Source: JAVEVF01 sp034005175 (lineage in GTDB: Bacteria > Actinomycetota > Coriobacteriia > Anaerosomatales > SLCP01). From it: DNA of 16,752 bases. The notes under the pieces are model-generated. The model worked only from the letters and a program-made list of their open reading frames with translations, had not been told where the DNA came from and did not search any database. The position numbers were made by a program, and so were the translations under genes. The stretch is taken from assembly GCA_034005175.1 (NCBI GenBank), contig JAVEVF010000036.1, positions 1 to 16,752 on the forward strand, given 5' to 3'. This document shows positions 14,577 through 16,752 of the stretch, piece by piece (position 1 is the stretch's first letter; every line of letters begins with the position of its first letter).

Positions 14577-15698
14577 GTGACAGCAGGGACCAAGGACTAC
14601 TACGGCGCTCTTGGTGTGGAGCGCAACGCCACGGAAGCCGAGATCAAGAAGGCTTTTCGGCATAAGGCAAGGGAGTGCCATCCCGATGTCTGCGACGATC
14701 ACGATGCCGAAGAGCGCTTCAAGATCATCAACGAGGCCTACGACGTGTTGTCTGACCCGTCGAAGCGCGAGATCTATGACCGATACGGAACGGTGGACCC
14801 GCGCACGGGCGCGGGGGCCGGCCCCGACCTCGGTGACATCTTCGGCGGATTTGGCATGGATGACCTGTTCAGCGTCTTCTTTGGTGGGATGGGAGGCGGT
14901 GCTTCGCGCAAGGCGCGCACGCGCGGACGTGACATGGCCGTGCAGGTGGTCGTCTCGCTAGAAGACGTCGCACACGGCATCGAGCGCGAGATCGCGGTGA
15001 ACCGCCTCGTGCCTTGCGACGAATGCGCTGGCACCGGCTCGGCAGATGACGCAGGTCCTACCGTGTGTCCGGACTGTCACGGCTCGGGTCAGAGGCGTGT
15101 TCAGCGTCAGACGATCCTCGGCGTGATGCAGACGGTTGGCGCGTGTGAGCGTTGCTCAGCGACAGGTCACATCATCGAATCTCCATGTCCGGAATGCGGC
15201 GGGCAAGGCCGTGTTCCCGATCGAGATCACATCACGATAGAGATCCCCGCAGGAATCGAGGACGGCGCGCAGATCCGTGTCCGAGGGGCTGGTGAGGCCG
15301 GCCTGAGAGGTGCTGAATCCGGCGACCTGCTCGTGACCGTGCGTGTCGCTCCTCACGATTACCTGGAGCGAGTAGGCAGCGACCTCCATGCGCAGATGAC
15401 CCTCACAATCACCGAGGCTGCGCTTGGCGCTGAGATGCACGTGTCGGGCATAGACGGGGATGTGCTTGTGACGGTGCCAGTCGGCACGCAGTACGGCGAC
15501 CAGATCAAGGTCAGAGGCGCGGGTCTGCCGAGGCTCAGAGGCTCTGCGCGCGGCGATTTCGTTGTGCACGCGATCGTCGAAGTCCCCCGCAAGCTCACCA
15601 AAGAGCAGCGGGAGCTGCTCGATCAATTCGCTGCCACGCTTGGTGAGGAGCCGCACGCGACGCCTTATGAGCGTCTGAAGGAGTGGTTCAGGGGCTGA
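14577..15698 (+). CDS. dnaJ: co-chaperone DnaJ (DnaJ2-type, HrcA operon)
   Basis: DnaJ delivers unfolded proteins to DnaK and stimulates its ATPase. The 373-residue protein has a J domain (about 5-67) with HPD at 35-37 and a short Gly/Phe region (about 82-107). A zinc domain with four repeats follows: CDECAGTG (147), CPDCHGSG (164), CERCSATG (190) and CPECGGQG (204). The third repeat has Ala in place of the first conserved Gly. The C-terminal substrate-binding and dimerisation domains follow. The GTG at 14577 has AAGGAG with 5-nt spacing. Its position after hrcA, away from dnaK and grpE, resembles the second dnaJ of actinobacteria; a dnaK-linked copy elsewhere is expected but cannot be seen. 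It should be induced with hrcA from the CIRCE promoter. Confidence 0.96.
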   Translation: MTAGTKDYYGALGVERNATEAEIKKAFRHKARECHPDVCDDHDAEERFKIINEAYDVLSDPSKREIYDRYGTVDPRTGAGAGPDLGDIFGGFGMDDLFSVFFGGMGGGASRKARTRGRDMAVQVVVSLEDVAHGIEREIAVNRLVPCDECAGTGSADDAGPTVCPDCHGSGQRRVQRQTILGVMQTVGACERCSATGHIIESPCPECGGQGRVPDRDHITIEIPAGIEDGAQIRVRGAGEAGLRGAESGDLLVTVRVAPHDYLERVGSDLHAQMTLTITEAALGAEMHVSGIDGDVLVTVPVGTQYGDQIKVRGAGLPRLRGSARGDFVVHAIVEVPRKLTKEQRELLDQFAATLGEEPHATPYERLKEWFRG

Positions 15699-15721
15699 TG
15701 GCAGCAGCTGGAGACGTACGC

Positions 15722-16501
15722 GTGTCATCGCACAGGTTCTTCCTGCAAACCCCCCTGCCCGCCTCTGGGGATCGACCGGCCCCGCTCGGCCTCTCTCCGA
15801 GCGACCGTCGCCATCTCTCGACCGTCCTTCGCGCATGCGAGGGAGATGAGCTCATCGTGGTCGAACCCGGCGGCGACGTGTGGCGTATGCGCGTGACGAC
15901 TGTGGCCGAGGACGCTGTGGAGGCGTCGCGCCTTGAGCGCGTCGATGTGCCCCCTCCGCTTCGTCTCACGCTCATCCAGGGGATGGCGAAGTCGGCGAAG
16001 GTCGATCTCGTGGTGGAAAAGGCCGTCGAACTCAATGTCGAGGCCGTCATCCCCGTGCTCACCGAGCGAGCGGTGGTGCGTCTTGATGACGAGAGACGCA
16101 AGGCGCGCGGTGAGCGGCTGCGACGCGTAGCGATGGCAGCTGCCAAGCAGTCACAGCGCGCGAGCGTCCCTCGCGTGAGCGATCCGATCGCGTTTGACGA
16201 GGTTGTGCAGAGTCTGGATTCCTTCGATGCGACGCTGGTGTTGTGGGAGGGAAGCGCCGTGACCGCTCCAGGCATCGGCGAGGCGCTCGACGAGCTCGGC
16301 GTCACCTCTACAAGCAAGGTGGCGCTTGTCGTGGGTCCCGAGGGCGGGCTTTCTGCCGAAGAGGTGTATGCCCTTGAGAGCGCTGGCGCGCGTGCAGTGA
16401 CGTTAGGTGAGACGATCTTGCGCAGTGAGACCGCAGGCATCGCCGCCACCGCGCTTTGCATCTACGAGCTCGGCGGGTTGGGTGGGCGTCGGCGTGGCTG
16501 A
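15722..16501 (+). CDS. rsmE: 16S rRNA (uracil-1498-N3)-methyltransferase RsmE
   Basis: RsmE methylates U1498 of 16S rRNA using SAM. The 259-residue product has the family N-terminus HRFFL and a PUA-like region, followed by a SPOUT methyltransferase domain with VGPEGG at 204-209 and the knot signature LGETILRSETA from residue 228. The chosen GTG at 15722 has GGAG 8 nt upstream and puts HRFF four residues from the start, as is usual. An ATG at 15698 overlaps the dnaJ stop (TGATG) and would add eight residues; translational coupling makes it a real alternative. The gene is the third in the CIRCE operon, an order found widely next to dnaJ. It overlaps mtaB by 8 nt. Confidence 0.94.
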   Translation: MSSHRFFLQTPLPASGDRPAPLGLSPSDRRHLSTVLRACEGDELIVVEPGGDVWRMRVTTVAEDAVEASRLERVDVPPPLRLTLIQGMAKSAKVDLVVEKAVELNVEAVIPVLTERAVVRLDDERRKARGERLRRVAMAAAKQSQRASVPRVSDPIAFDEVVQSLDSFDATLVLWEGSAVTAPGIGEALDELGVTSTSKVALVVGPEGGLSAEEVYALESAGARAVTLGETILRSETAGIAATALCIYELGGLGGRRRG

Positions 16502-16752
16502 TCAACCGGAGGTTGCGCGAACCCTTGCGGTGCACGTGAAGACTCTGGGCTGTAAGGTGAACCGGGCGGACAGCGACGCGATGGCGTCTGCGCTTCTTGG
16601 CTGCGGGATCCATCTTGTCGCTGAAGCTGACGCCTCAGTCGTGCTGCTGAACACCTGTACGGTCACGGCCGAGGCGGACCGAAAGGCGCGCAAGGCCGTT
16701 CGCCACGCGCTTGCGGGGCGCAACGCACCTGTCGTGGTCGTCACAAGATCGG
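16494..16752 (+). CDS. mtaB: MtaB-type tRNA methylthiotransferase, N-terminal fragment (cut by right edge)
   Basis: The first 86 codons of a radical SAM methylthiotransferase are present. MtaB adds a methylthio group to t6A37 in tRNA. The UPF0004 domain shows TLGCKVN (Cys20) and NTCTVT (Cys55), two of the three cysteines of the first Fe-S cluster. The third is expected at about residue 86 in a V-T-G-C motif, but the sequence there reads V-V-T-R-S. The change starts exactly at the last seven bases of the window, which match an Illumina adapter. The GTG at 16494 overlaps rsmE by 8 nt and has only a weak GGTGGG upstream; GTG codons at 16530 and 16536 are alternatives. Position after dnaJ-rsmE is typical of the family. 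Confidence 0.88.
   Translation, partial: MADQPEVARTLAVHVKTLGCKVNRADSDAMASALLGCGIHLVAEADASVVLLNTCTVTAEADRKARKAVRHALAGRNAPVVVVTRS
16746..16752 (+). other. possible sequencing-adapter remnant at the window end
   Basis: The final seven bases AGATCGG equal the start of the common Illumina adapter. They replace the codons for the expected Gly-Cys of the MtaB cluster motif. If the window ends where the contig ends, these bases are probably not genomic. Confidence 0.5.

Noticed and set aside
1..16752. CRISPR array, insertion sequence, prophage, toxin-antitoxin or defence island
   Set aside because: No regularly spaced repeats, transposase, integrase, terminal repeats or recognisable defence proteins were found on either strand.

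Overview
This is a high-GC bacterial segment, probably from an anaerobic actinobacterium of the Coriobacteriia/OPB41-like type. That placement is an inference. It rests on hrcA followed directly by a dnaJ2-type gene without grpE or dnaK, several GTG starts, an apparently leaderless lepA, and multiheme c-type cytochromes next to housekeeping genes. No search was possible. No tRNA, rRNA, CRISPR array, insertion sequence or phage gene is visible, and no stretch longer than about 300 bases lacks a gene.

Left edge (1-1650): the tail of one multiheme cytochrome is followed by a complete secreted seven-heme cytochrome. The second has mixed CX2CH, CX3CH and CX4CH sites. A nested inverted repeat covers the stop codon of the first gene and the spacer between the two. 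A strong hairpin terminator closes the pair.

Transport and tRNA charging (1717-5720): a CLC-family chloride channel/transporter lies on the minus strand, convergent with the cytochromes and divergent from leuS. Its coding sequence carries a perfect 9-bp triplication just before the gating-glutamate motif.

Competence and replication (5876-9982): comEA, comEC and holA form one overlapping operon for DNA uptake plus the Pol III delta subunit. A GC-rich hairpin masks the comEA ribosome binding site. The comEC frame runs 359 nt into holA.

Translation and stress (9979-16752): rpsT (minus strand) meets holA tail to tail over a shared CTAG. A perfect hairpin inside holA probably terminates rpsT. 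Divergent promoters separate rpsT from lepA. lepA-hemW overlap. A CIRCE operator with a consensus -10 in its spacer begins inside the hemW stop codon and controls hrcA-dnaJ-rsmE-mtaB. The mtaB fragment reaches the right edge. There the last seven bases match the start of the common Illumina adapter and break a conserved cysteine motif, so the edge may be an assembly artefact.

The least explained material is the cytochrome pair with its intercistronic RNA structure. The remaining genes are well-known families, with several unusual regulatory or overlap features.
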